A stretch of DNA of 64,000 nt. Source: Edaphobacter flagellatus. Lineage in GTDB: Bacteria; Acidobacteriota; Terriglobia; Terriglobales; Acidobacteriaceae. The first letter of the stretch is position 1; every line of letters begins with the position of its first letter. Below the pieces are notes generated by a model, which made no database searches, was not told where the DNA came from, and saw only the letters and a list, made by a program, of their open reading frames with translations. Below are positions 54,550-62,120 of this stretch, in pieces. The stretch spans positions 2,046,001 through 2,110,000 of the forward strand of contig NZ_CP073697.1 in NCBI RefSeq assembly GCF_025264665.1. The letters run 5' to 3'. The translations under genes and the position numbers were made by a program.

Positions 54550-54607
54550 CAAACAAAAAAGACGCACCCGGCGGCCCATGATGGGCAGCGCGGGTGCGTT
54601 GTTTTTT
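54550..54607 (-). terminator. Terminator of the rpsF-rpsR-rplI group
   Basis: ACGCACCCG (54562-54570) and CGGGTGCGT (54591-54599) enclose an inner GCCCAT/ATGGGC stem. On the minus strand it is followed by TTTTTTGTTT; a T-run on the plus side also allows function in the other direction. Confidence 0.85.
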
Positions 54608-54628
54608 AGTGGGTTGAGTGTGTCCGGA

Positions 54629-55114
54629 TTACTCGGCTGCGACTGCAGCAGGTGCGGCGGTCTCTTCGACCTGATCGCCCTTGACGGTCACCTTGACGTG
54701 AGCGGTGACCTCGCGGTGCAGCTTGACGGGAACGTGGTACTCGCCGAGCGACTTGAGCGGATCGTCGAGCGCGATCTTGCGGCGATCGACGGTGTAGCCC
54801 TTCGCTTCGAGCTCGTGCGCGATATCGGCCGAGGTGACGGAGCCGAAGAGGTGGTCGTGCTCGCCGACCTTGCGCTCGAAGACGAGCTCAACGGCGGAAA
54901 GCTGGGTGGCGAGCGCCTCGGCGTCGACCTTCTCCTTGGCGGACTTGCGAACGGCGGAGGCCTTCATCTGCTCGATGACAGCCTTGTTGGCTGCGGTGGC
55001 TTCGATAGCGAGCTTTTCCGGCAGCAGGTAGTTGCGCCCGTAGCCGTCAGCGACTTTGACCACATCGCCGCGGTGACCGAGCTTGAGTACATCTTCCTTC
55101 AGGATGACTTCCAT
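54629..55114 (-). CDS. rplI: 50S ribosomal protein L9
   Basis: 161 aa. The N-terminal domain MEVILKEDVLKLGHRGDVVK with VADGYGRNYLLPEKLA is the L9 signature; a long connecting helix and the C-terminal domain (HDHLFGSVTSADIAHELEAK) follow, with an Ala/Glu-rich tail somewhat longer than in Escherichia coli (about 149 aa). Binds 23S rRNA domain V. Last gene of the rpsF-rpsR-rplI group, with a terminator behind it. Confidence 0.98.
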   Translation of the reverse strand: MEVILKEDVLKLGHRGDVVKVADGYGRNYLLPEKLAIEATAANKAVIEQMKASAVRKSAKEKVDAEALATQLSAVELVFERKVGEHDHLFGSVTSADIAHELEAKGYTVDRRKIALDDPLKSLGEYHVPVKLHREVTAHVKVTVKGDQVEETAAPAAVAAE

Positions 55115-55159
55115 GGAACTTTCTCCAATCTGTTAGCACGCCCGAGCGCGCCTTGAAAT

Positions 55160-55507
55160 TTAGTAGCGCGTTGCGAAGGCGAGCAGAGCGATGTTGCGCG
55201 ACTGCTTGATCGCGAGCGAAAGGCGGCGCTGGTGGCGCGTGCAGACACCGGTGAGGCGGCGCGGAACGATCTTGCCACGCTCGGCGACAAAACCCTGCAG
55301 CAGGCGAACGTCGCGGTAGGAGATGGCGTCGATCTTTTCGGTGCAGAACTTGCAGACCTTCTTGCGGCGGAAGAACTTGCGTCCGCCAGGACCGCCGGGG
55401 CCACCTGCGCCGGGAGCGCCGGCAGGACGCGGGGTGCGAGGGCCGCTGGAAGCGGGGCGAGCAGAAGCCTGCTCGGTGGATGGTGTGCTGGTGGTTTCGT
55501 CAGCCAT
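55160..55507 (-). CDS. rpsR: 30S ribosomal protein S18
   Basis: 115 aa from ATG 55507 (AGAGGA upstream). The conserved core is [20 protein letters not shown] and [20 protein letters not shown]. The N-terminal about 45 residues are an added Pro/Gly/Ala-rich extension ([15 protein letters not shown]) absent from E. coli S18 (about 75 aa). It retains a Cys pair in the CKFC segment, as in zinc-type variants. Between rpsF and rplI as usual; no ssb gene intervenes. Confidence 0.97.
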   Translation of the reverse strand: MADETTSTPSTEQASARPASSGPRTPRPAGAPGAGGPGGPGGRKFFRRKKVCKFCTEKIDAISYRDVRLLQGFVAERGKIVPRRLTGVCTRHQRRLSLAIKQSRNIALLAFATRY

Positions 55508-55675
55508 GATTGAAATTTCCTCTCTCCATTCGTTGGTGCCGTCACCCGCTCCAGACACGCTTTGGAGTCTCTGGACATGGTCGCCTTGCGGCGAACACGG
55601 AAGCGGATTCAGGCGATGAGTACTGCATCGTGCAGAGCCCTCGATGAGGACGCCGCAGAATCTTTACGCGATCGC

Positions 55676-56089
55676 TTAGACGGTTGCGGCGGCTTCGGCC
55701 GGAGCAGCCTCGGTGGCGGCGGCGCTCTCAACAGAAGGCAGCGCGCTGCGCTTGACCTTGGTATCGCGGATGGCCTTGACCTTGGCGAGGCGCTTCTCTT
55801 CTTCGTCGATGCGAACGGTGATGAACTTAATCACCTGCTCGGAGACGCGGAGACGGCGCTCGATCTCACCGACGAGCGACGAAGGCGCGTTGATGGTCAT
55901 CAGGATGTAGAGACCATCGTTGAACTTGCGAACGGTATAAGCAAGGCGGCGGCGGCCCATCTTCTCGGTGGAGATCACTTCACCACCACCGTCGGTGACG
56001 TTCTTCTCAAAGCCCTCGATCAGCTTGTCGAGATCGGCCTCTTCAACGTCGGGACGGACGATATACATTACTTCATACTTGCGGCTCAT
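55676..56089 (-). CDS. rpsF: 30S ribosomal protein S6
   Basis: 137 aa from ATG 56089 (MSRKYEVMYIVRPD). Contains the S6 fold with GFEKNVTDGGGEVISTEKMG and YTVRKFNDGLYILMTINAP; the C-terminal Ala/Glu-rich tail is common in this group. Partner of S18 in the small-subunit platform. An open in-frame extension upstream lacks a good start. First gene of the rpsF-rpsR-rplI group; 168 bases separate it from rpsR. Confidence 0.97.
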   Translation of the reverse strand: MSRKYEVMYIVRPDVEEADLDKLIEGFEKNVTDGGGEVISTEKMGRRRLAYTVRKFNDGLYILMTINAPSSLVGEIERRLRVSEQVIKFITVRIDEEEKRLAKVKAIRDTKVKRSALPSVESAAATEAAPAEAAATV

Positions 56090-56182
56090 GCGTTTCACTT
56101 CTTTCTGCGAAGTTCTGCTTCGCACCGCCCGGCGTATCTTCTAACGGGTCGGTATGGAATCTACTGCGTTTCCTTCTACTGC

Positions 56183-56797
56183 CTACTTCCCTCCGCTGGA
56201 ACCTTCCGGCTCCCTGCGGTTGAACTCGTTCATCGCGGCGCTGACACCTTTGGTCAGGACCGCTTCGACCGCAAGCTTCACGCGATCGAGCACCTCGTCG
56301 AGGACGGCAAGCTCCTGCTTGCGCATGGGCGTCAGCAGAAAATCTCTGCCTCCCGCCTTGATCTCGCGGCCGTCATCGAGCGGCGGTTTGCCGACGCCGA
56401 TGCGGATGCGAATCCACTCCTCTGTCGCGAGCGCAGCGGAGACGGACTTCACTCCGTTGTGCCCGTTTGCCGAACCGCGCTCCGCGATGCGGAAACGGCC
56501 CAGCGGAAATGCCAGCTCGTCGTAGAGAACGATGACGTCGCGCGTCACATCCTCGATGTTGAGCTCTCGAACCAGCGCGGCGACGGAAAGCCCGCTCAGG
56601 TTCATGAAGGTCTCCGGCTTGGCGAGCAGGACTTCGTGACCTGCCAGTGTTGTCTTCGCCGTAAGCGCCTTGCCCCGCCGGTTGCTGACGACCACGCCGC
56701 AGTCATCGGCGATGCGATCGATTGCCAGAAATCCAGCGTTGTGCGGAGTGAACTGATACTCGATGCCTGGATTTCCAAGTCCGACGATCAGTTTCAC
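56183..56797 (-). CDS. pth: Peptidyl-tRNA hydrolase
   Basis: 204 aa. N-terminal signature MKLIVGLGNPGIEYQFTPHN with the catalytic His in TPHNAGFLAID, KPETFMNLSG and the Asp in VLYDELAFPLGRFRI, and GSANGHNGVKSV. It recycles peptidyl-tRNA released by stalled ribosomes. AAGGAAAT precedes the ATG. Downstream of rplY, but separated by a hairpin (56828-56855) that could attenuate readthrough. Confidence 0.97.
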   Translation of the reverse strand: MKLIVGLGNPGIEYQFTPHNAGFLAIDRIADDCGVVVSNRRGKALTAKTTLAGHEVLLAKPETFMNLSGLSVAALVRELNIEDVTRDVIVLYDELAFPLGRFRIAERGSANGHNGVKSVSAALATEEWIRIRIGVGKPPLDDGREIKAGGRDFLLTPMRKQELAVLDEVLDRVKLAVEAVLTKGVSAAMNEFNRREPEGSSGGK

Positions 56798-56811
56798 TCG
56801 AGCATTTCCTT

Positions 56812-56855
56812 CTCAAAACAAAACAGCGGCAGCTCCGGCGAATGACGGAGCTGCC
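56812..56855 (-). terminator. Hairpin between rplY and pth
   Basis: A perfect 10-bp stem: GGCAGCTCCG (56828-56837) with CGGAGCTGCC (56846-56855). On the minus strand it is followed by GCTGTTTTGTTTTG. A probable terminator or attenuator at the end of rplY. Confidence 0.75.
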
Positions 56856-56862
56856 TGATGCC

Positions 56863-57540
56863 TTACTTCTTCTTGGCGTCAGCCGCGGGAGCTTCGGCGG
56901 TCTCCGCCTTGCCCTTCTTGGCGACTTCGGGCTCAGCCGGAGCAGCCTCAACCTCAGCCGGAGCCTCTTCCTTGATGATGGTGACGTGCGCGACGGTTGC
57001 ATCCTCTTCGCCCAGGAACTTGATCGAACCGGAGTGAGGAAGATCGGCGATACGAACAACGCCGTGCAGCTCGACGCCGGTGACGTCCACATCGATGTGG
57101 CTCGGGATGTCGCCGGGAAGGCACTCGATCTCGACCTCGCGCAGAACGTGCTCCATGATTCCGCCCTGCGACTTCACACCGACGGGAACGCCGATGAGCT
57201 GGACGGGAACGGAGACGCGCATGAGCTTGTCCATCGCGATGCGCTTGAGGTCGATGTGGAGGAGCTTGCCCTTGATGGGCTCGTTCTGCCAGTCGACGAT
57301 CATCGCCTTGGTGGCTTTACCGCCTTCGATGTTGAGGTCGAAGATGGTGTTGTGGCCCGACTCCGAGTGAAGGATCTTGGTGATCACCTTGGGGTCGACC
57401 GTGACGGCAACGGCGTCCTGGCCTGCGCCATAAACGACGGCAGGAATCTTGCCGGCGACGCGAACGCGGCGAGCCGCATTCTTGTTGAACTTGCCCTCGC
57501 GGGGAGTCGCTACCACTGCTTCTACTGTTGATACTGCCAT
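56863..57540 (-). CDS. rplY: 50S ribosomal protein L25 / Ctc type
   Basis: 225 aa, the long CTC form. The L25 N-domain starts VVATPREGKFNKNAARRVRV and has GKIPAVVYGAGQDAVAVTVD; the TL5-type C-domain is CLPGDIPSHIDVDVTGVELH. The Ala/Glu/Lys-rich tail is low-complexity. Binds 5S rRNA. Placed between prs and pth, the common order in many bacteria. Confidence 0.97.
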   Translation of the reverse strand: MAVSTVEAVVATPREGKFNKNAARRVRVAGKIPAVVYGAGQDAVAVTVDPKVITKILHSESGHNTIFDLNIEGGKATKAMIVDWQNEPIKGKLLHIDLKRIAMDKLMRVSVPVQLIGVPVGVKSQGGIMEHVLREVEIECLPGDIPSHIDVDVTGVELHGVVRIADLPHSGSIKFLGEEDATVAHVTIIKEEAPAEVEAAPAEPEVAKKGKAETAEAPAADAKKK

Positions 57541-57628
57541 CTCACTTCATCCTTTCGGGCACGAGGTTGGTTCGGCCTCGCTCCCTTTGCGGCTGTGCCG
57601 CTTGATTTGTACTGCAAACTACCCACTG

Positions 57629-58741
57629 CTAATTGAAGAGAGTGCTGACACTCGTCTCCATGTGGATGCTTTCGATTGCGCGGCCGAGAAGACCGGCGAT
57701 AGAGAGCACCTTAATCTTGGCCAGCCCCTGCGCCTCTTCGCGCAGCGGGATGGTGTTGGTCACGACGACCTGCTTCAGTCGCGACTCACGTATGCGGTCG
57801 ATGGCCGGGCCCGAAAGCACCGGATGCGTCGCACACGCGTAAACCTCTTTTGCGCCCTGCTCGAGCAGCGCATCCGCCGTCTTCACCAGCGTTCCCGCGG
57901 TGTCGATAATGTCGTCGAGGATCAGGCACGTGCGGCCTTTGACATCGCCGATCACGTTCATCACTTCAGTGACATTGATGTCCGTACGGCGCTTGTCGAC
58001 AATCGCCAACGGCACATCCAGCTTCTTGGCGAAGAATCTCGCCCTTTCCACACCCCCGGCATCCGGCGAAACCACCGTCAGGTCCGGCAGGTTCATATCC
58101 CGGAAGTGGCTGACGAGCACCGGGCTCGCAAACAGGTGATCCACCGGGATATTGAAAAACCCTTGTATCTGCGCTGCGTGCAGATCGACCAGCAGGGCAC
58201 GGTTTGCACCGGCCGTGGTGAGCAGATCGGCAACCAGCTTCGACGTGATTGCTACGCGGGGCCGGTCCTTGCGATCCTGCCGGGCATAACCGTAATACGG
58301 AACCACGACCGTAATACGCCCGGCGGAGGCTCGCTTGAGAGCGTCCATCATGATCAGCAGCTCGACGAGATGCTGATCGACCGGGTAACATGTCGGCTGC
58401 ACGAGAAAGACATCCGCACCGCGAACGTTCTCGAGCAGCTGAAAGTGAACTTCTCCATCGGAGAACCGCTGCAGGCGCGCTTCGCCCAACGGTACTCCGA
58501 CGAATTTGCAGATCTCTTCGGCTAACGCACGATTCGAAGATCCGCTGAAAATCTTGAACCTCTTCGGCTCCGGCGTCTTTCCAGAACGCTTTCTCTCTGG
58601 ACTGGTTTTGCCGGCCTGGCCAGCCGGTTCGGCCGGGTGACCTTGTGAAGAGTTCGTCGATTCAGGCTGGGAGATTTGTTCGAGCTCCTCAACCTGAGTT
58701 TGAATAGGGGAAAGAACTGCAGTCGTGTCTTGTTCGTTCAC
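57629..58741 (-). CDS. prs: Ribose-phosphate pyrophosphokinase
   Basis: 370 aa from GTG 58741, which has GGAGG 8 bases upstream, so a non-homologous Gln/Glu/Ser/Pro-rich extension of about 60 residues before KRFKIFSGSSNRALAEEICK seems real. Catalytic and binding motifs: FSDGEVHFQLLENVRGADVF, YYGYARQDRKDRPR, DLHAAQIQGFF, SPDAGGVERARFFAKKL and the PRPP loop LILDDIIDTAGTL. It makes PRPP from ribose 5-phosphate and ATP. Next to tRNA-Gln and rplY. Confidence 0.97.
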   Translation of the reverse strand: MNEQDTTAVLSPIQTQVEELEQISQPESTNSSQGHPAEPAGQAGKTSPERKRSGKTPEPKRFKIFSGSSNRALAEEICKFVGVPLGEARLQRFSDGEVHFQLLENVRGADVFLVQPTCYPVDQHLVELLIMMDALKRASAGRITVVVPYYGYARQDRKDRPRVAITSKLVADLLTTAGANRALLVDLHAAQIQGFFNIPVDHLFASPVLVSHFRDMNLPDLTVVSPDAGGVERARFFAKKLDVPLAIVDKRRTDINVTEVMNVIGDVKGRTCLILDDIIDTAGTLVKTADALLEQGAKEVYACATHPVLSGPAIDRIRESRLKQVVVTNTIPLREEAQGLAKIKVLSIAGLLGRAIESIHMETSVSTLFN

Positions 58742-59034
58742 GTTTGAAACCTCCAGAGGCTGGTTGACCTTCGAATAGTTCCTGCTGCGTTTCGTCTTAG
58801 GCGAAGCCTTGTTGCGGCCCCGTCACGGTTCAAAAAATCCTTGTTGCGAATCCCTGAAACTACTTTGTAAGACTGTCCTTCTAAAACTGCCTGATTCCCA
58901 CTTTCCGGCCACATCTTCTTTTCTTTTCCGCGGCCGCGGGAACCCGAAAATCAATTTACTTCTCGCGGCATGGATACTTGCCGCAAAAACCCTAAATCTT
59001 CAACTCTCTTCGCTCGGGCGAACGACCTGATTGG

Positions 59035-59105
59035 TTGGGCGACCAGGATTCGAACCTGGACTGAGTGCGTCAAAGGCACTTGACCTACCGTTAGTCGATC
59101 GCCCA
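59035..59105 (-). tRNA. tRNA-Gln (UUG)
   Basis: 71 bases. The acceptor TGGGCGA pairs with TCGCCCA, discriminator A. Anticodon stem AGTGC/GCACT with loop CTTTGAC gives anticodon TTG. T-arm CCAGGTTCGAATCCTGG. CCA is not encoded. It lies between ispE and prs on the same strand. Confidence 0.95.
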
Positions 59106-59142
59106 GTAAAACGGCTGCGTGCGGTTTCTCCTCGCTGCCGGG

Positions 59143-60165
59143 TCACCCTGCGAACATTTTCGTCCAGTACAGACTGCGGGGCAAGGTCTTTGTCATCAGG
59201 GCCTTGGTCCCACCGCTCTGAACGCGCTGTTGAGCCGCTTGTGCATCCGCCTCGGACCGGTAAAGTCCGAACAGAGCCGAACCTGAGCCGGAGAGCGCAG
59301 CATACAGCGCGTGGCCAGATTCTGAGCCGGAGAACCCCACAAGTTCACGCTTGATTTCACGCAAGGAGGGATAAGCAGGAAAGACGACCCGTTCAAAGTC
59401 GTTTTCAACCCCGGTGCGGACAAGCGAGAGAAGGATATTCTCCGCCAGATCATCCAAGTGGCTGGCTGAAACAACTTCAGCGTCGTCGCCCCGGATGATA
59501 CCGGAAGTGCCTGGCTCCGCATATAACGCTGCGTAAGCGAGACTCAACTGATTCAGTCTATCGGGTTTGCCGGACTGCGTCAAACCTTCATTCTCCGCCA
59601 GCGTGTCCCAGTCGCGGAAGGCCTGGGGGGTGGAGACACCGACCTCCGGAACGGCTATCACGCAGAAAACAGGAGGCATATCCGGCAATGGAACCACCTG
59701 CTCGCCACGCCCGATGCCGAGAACGGAGCCTCCTAATAAGAAGAGGGGGACGTCGGAGCCGACCTCACCGGCGAGGCTGAGCCGCTCGCCGCCAGGAAGG
59801 GCGGCGTCCAATTCGCGCTCAAGCCCGATGAGAGCGGCGGCCGCGTTCGCCGAACCGGCGCCCATGCCTCCCTGGACGGGCAAGCGCTTGTCGATGTGGA
59901 TAGCAACCTCGGCGGGGATGCCAAGACGGCTGAGCGCCTTCTCGACCATCTTCCAGCAGGTGTTGCGGTTGTCGGTAGGGACGCGCTCGTCGTTGGTCGT
60001 CAGGATGATCTTTGTCGTCGCGGCGCGCTTTGCCGTGACGGTGACTACATCATGCAGCTCCAGCGTCTGGTAGACGGTCGTCAGCCCGTGAAAGCCGTCG
60101 GGCCGGGTTGGACCGATGGCGAGGCCGAGATTGATCTTGGAGTACGAACGAACGTGCGTGGACAT
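59143..60165 (-). CDS. ispE: 4-diphosphocytidyl-2-C-methyl-D-erythritol kinase
   Basis: 340 aa, a GHMP kinase of the non-mevalonate isoprenoid pathway. N-terminal SYSKINLGLAIGPTRPDGFH, ATP loop PVQGGMGAGSANAAAALIGL and the acidic GEVGSDVPLFLLGGSVLGIG match IspE. It is slightly longer than usual (about 290-310) owing to insertions in the C-terminal half. ATG 60165 starts MSTHVRSYSKIN. Conserved neighbour of tRNA-Gln and prs. Confidence 0.95.
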   Translation of the reverse strand: MSTHVRSYSKINLGLAIGPTRPDGFHGLTTVYQTLELHDVVTVTAKRAATTKIILTTNDERVPTDNRNTCWKMVEKALSRLGIPAEVAIHIDKRLPVQGGMGAGSANAAAALIGLERELDAALPGGERLSLAGEVGSDVPLFLLGGSVLGIGRGEQVVPLPDMPPVFCVIAVPEVGVSTPQAFRDWDTLAENEGLTQSGKPDRLNQLSLAYAALYAEPGTSGIIRGDDAEVVSASHLDDLAENILLSLVRTGVENDFERVVFPAYPSLREIKRELVGFSGSESGHALYAALSGSGSALFGLYRSEADAQAAQQRVQSGGTKALMTKTLPRSLYWTKMFAG

Positions 60166-60270
60166 GCGTCTTCGATTTTAGCTGCCTGTTCCCGATCAGG
60201 CTCCGATGCTGCTTAAGATATGCTTAGCTGAAACGCACCCCGCCCAAATTGAATCTTCAAGGAGTATGCC

Positions 60271-62034
60271 TTGCGTCTGATCTCCTCTCGCATTTCTGCA
60301 TCCTTTGTCGCTCTCTCGTTTCTTGCCACTTCTCTTTATGCGCAGCAGGCCGAGCCGGTACGAGCTGCGCATGCGATGGTCGTCACGGTAGAGCACAATG
60401 CGACCGATGCCGGAGTCGAGATTCTGAAGAAGGGCGGCAATGCCGTGGACGCGGCTGTCGCGGTGCATTTTGCGCTTGCCGTGGTGTATCCCTTTGCCGG
60501 CAATCTGGGCGGCGGCGGATTCATGCTGATTCGCGACAAGCATGGCAAGGCGCACTTTCTCGATTACCGCGAGAAAGCTCCTGCGGCCGCGTCGCGCGAT
60601 ATGTATCTGGATGCGCAGGGGAATGTGATTCCGCGCATGTCGCTTGTGGGCTACAAGGCCAGCGGCGTTCCGGGATCGGTCGCCGGCATGGTGTATGCGC
60701 AGAAGCACTTCGGCAAGCTGACGCTGGCCGAGGACATGGCTCCGGCGATCCGGCTGGCGACGGAGGGCTTCGTTCTTTCAGACGCCGAAGCGCGCATGCT
60801 GCAGAGCAAGAACATGACGCTGTTTCCGGCTTCGGCGCATATCTACCAGCGCGATGGCAATTTCTATAAAGATGGCGAGGTCTTCAAGCAGCCTGAGCTG
60901 GCGGCAACACTGGTACGCATCGCGAAAGACCCCGACGACTTCTATAAGGGAGCAATGGCGCGGCAGATTGCCGACTTCGAGAAGGCGAACGGCGGCAACA
61001 TTACGGCTGAAGATCTTGCGGCATACGAGGTGAAGGACCGTGAGCCGATCCGCGGACGTTATCGCGGCTACGACATTGTGACGGCTCCGCCTCCATCGTC
61101 GGGCGGCATTGTGCTGGTGCAGATTCTGAATATTCTCTCCGGCTTCAACCTGAAGAAGCTGGGAGCCGACCGTTCGCCTGCGCAGGTTCACATCATCACG
61201 GAGGCTTTTCGCCGCGCCTACATGGATCGCGGCGACTATCTGGGCGATCCTGACTTCAACACGCTGCCGCTTGAGCAGATGGCCAGCATGAAGTACGCCG
61301 CAGCTTGGCGCGCGTCGATCGATCCGAACAAGCCGACACCAAGCAAGGACCTGGTTCGTCCGGCGGGATTTCTTCCGCCTCCGCCTGCAGCCGCACACTC
61401 GAAGGAGTCGACCGAGACAACCCACTTCTCCATTGTCGATAAGGACGGCAACGCCGTCGCAAGCACGACGACGCTGAATGGAGGCTTCGGCTCGGGAGTA
61501 ACTATCGGAGGACTTGGCTTCCTGATGAACAACCAGATGGACGACTTCACTTCAAAGGTCGGCGTACCTAATATGTATGGCCTCATTCAGGGCCCGGCTA
61601 ACTCCATCGCGCCGGGCAAGCGTCCGCTATCGGCGATGACGCCGACCATCATCAGCACGCATGGCAGCCTGTTTCATCGACCGAAGCTGGCGTATGTGAT
61701 GGGGACGCCGGGAGGCTCAACCATCATCACGACGGTCGCCAACGACGTGATCAGTGCGATCGACAATGGGATGAACATACAGGCCGTTGCCGATGCTCCA
61801 CGCTTTCATCATCAGTACCTGCCGGACCGCCTCGACTTCGAGAAGAAGTTTCCCGACGACGTGGTGAATGCGATGAAGGCGATGGGTTATACGACGAACC
61901 GCAACCAAGTCGCCGACGAGAAGAGCCCAGGCGTATGGGGAGACAGCGAGTTGATCGCCGTCGATCCGAAGACCGGCGAGCTGCTGAGCGGCCATGACAA
62001 TCGCCGCGCCTTCGGCAAAGCGGCCGGCTACTGA
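60271..62034 (+). CDS. ggt: Gamma-glutamyltransferase (secreted)
   Basis: 587 aa from TTG 60271: AAGGAG lies 6 bases upstream and no in-frame ATG fits, and the signal peptide (ASFVALSFLATSLYAQ) starts right after. Family motifs: HNATDAGVEILKKGGNAVDA, GNLGGGGFMLI, PPPSSGGIVL and the autoprocessing Thr in ETTHFSIVDKDGNAVASTT (about 382), followed by GKRPLSAMTPTII and GTPGGSTIITTV. It is cleaved into two subunits and transfers or hydrolyses gamma-glutamyl groups in the periplasm. Complete active-site set, so probably functional. Confidence 0.95.
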   Translation: MRLISSRISASFVALSFLATSLYAQQAEPVRAAHAMVVTVEHNATDAGVEILKKGGNAVDAAVAVHFALAVVYPFAGNLGGGGFMLIRDKHGKAHFLDYREKAPAAASRDMYLDAQGNVIPRMSLVGYKASGVPGSVAGMVYAQKHFGKLTLAEDMAPAIRLATEGFVLSDAEARMLQSKNMTLFPASAHIYQRDGNFYKDGEVFKQPELAATLVRIAKDPDDFYKGAMARQIADFEKANGGNITAEDLAAYEVKDREPIRGRYRGYDIVTAPPPSSGGIVLVQILNILSGFNLKKLGADRSPAQVHIITEAFRRAYMDRGDYLGDPDFNTLPLEQMASMKYAAAWRASIDPNKPTPSKDLVRPAGFLPPPPAAAHSKESTETTHFSIVDKDGNAVASTTTLNGGFGSGVTIGGLGFLMNNQMDDFTSKVGVPNMYGLIQGPANSIAPGKRPLSAMTPTIISTHGSLFHRPKLAYVMGTPGGSTIITTVANDVISAIDNGMNIQAVADAPRFHHQYLPDRLDFEKKFPDDVVNAMKAMGYTTNRNQVADEKSPGVWGDSELIAVDPKTGELLSGHDNRRAFGKAAGY

Positions 62035-62120
62035 GCGGTTTCTTTTTATTCGCTTTATTGCCTCTTTTCGATTCCGACCTGTATGCTTTGCACACAAGAT
62101 CCCGTCGGAGCGCATACGCC

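Noticed and set aside
55562..56845. 427-codon open frame on the plus strand
   Set aside because: Antisense to rpsF and pth, whose products are unmistakable; composition typical of a shadow frame.
57449..58525. 358-codon open frame on the plus strand
   Set aside because: Antisense to prs and rplY; no domain recognised.
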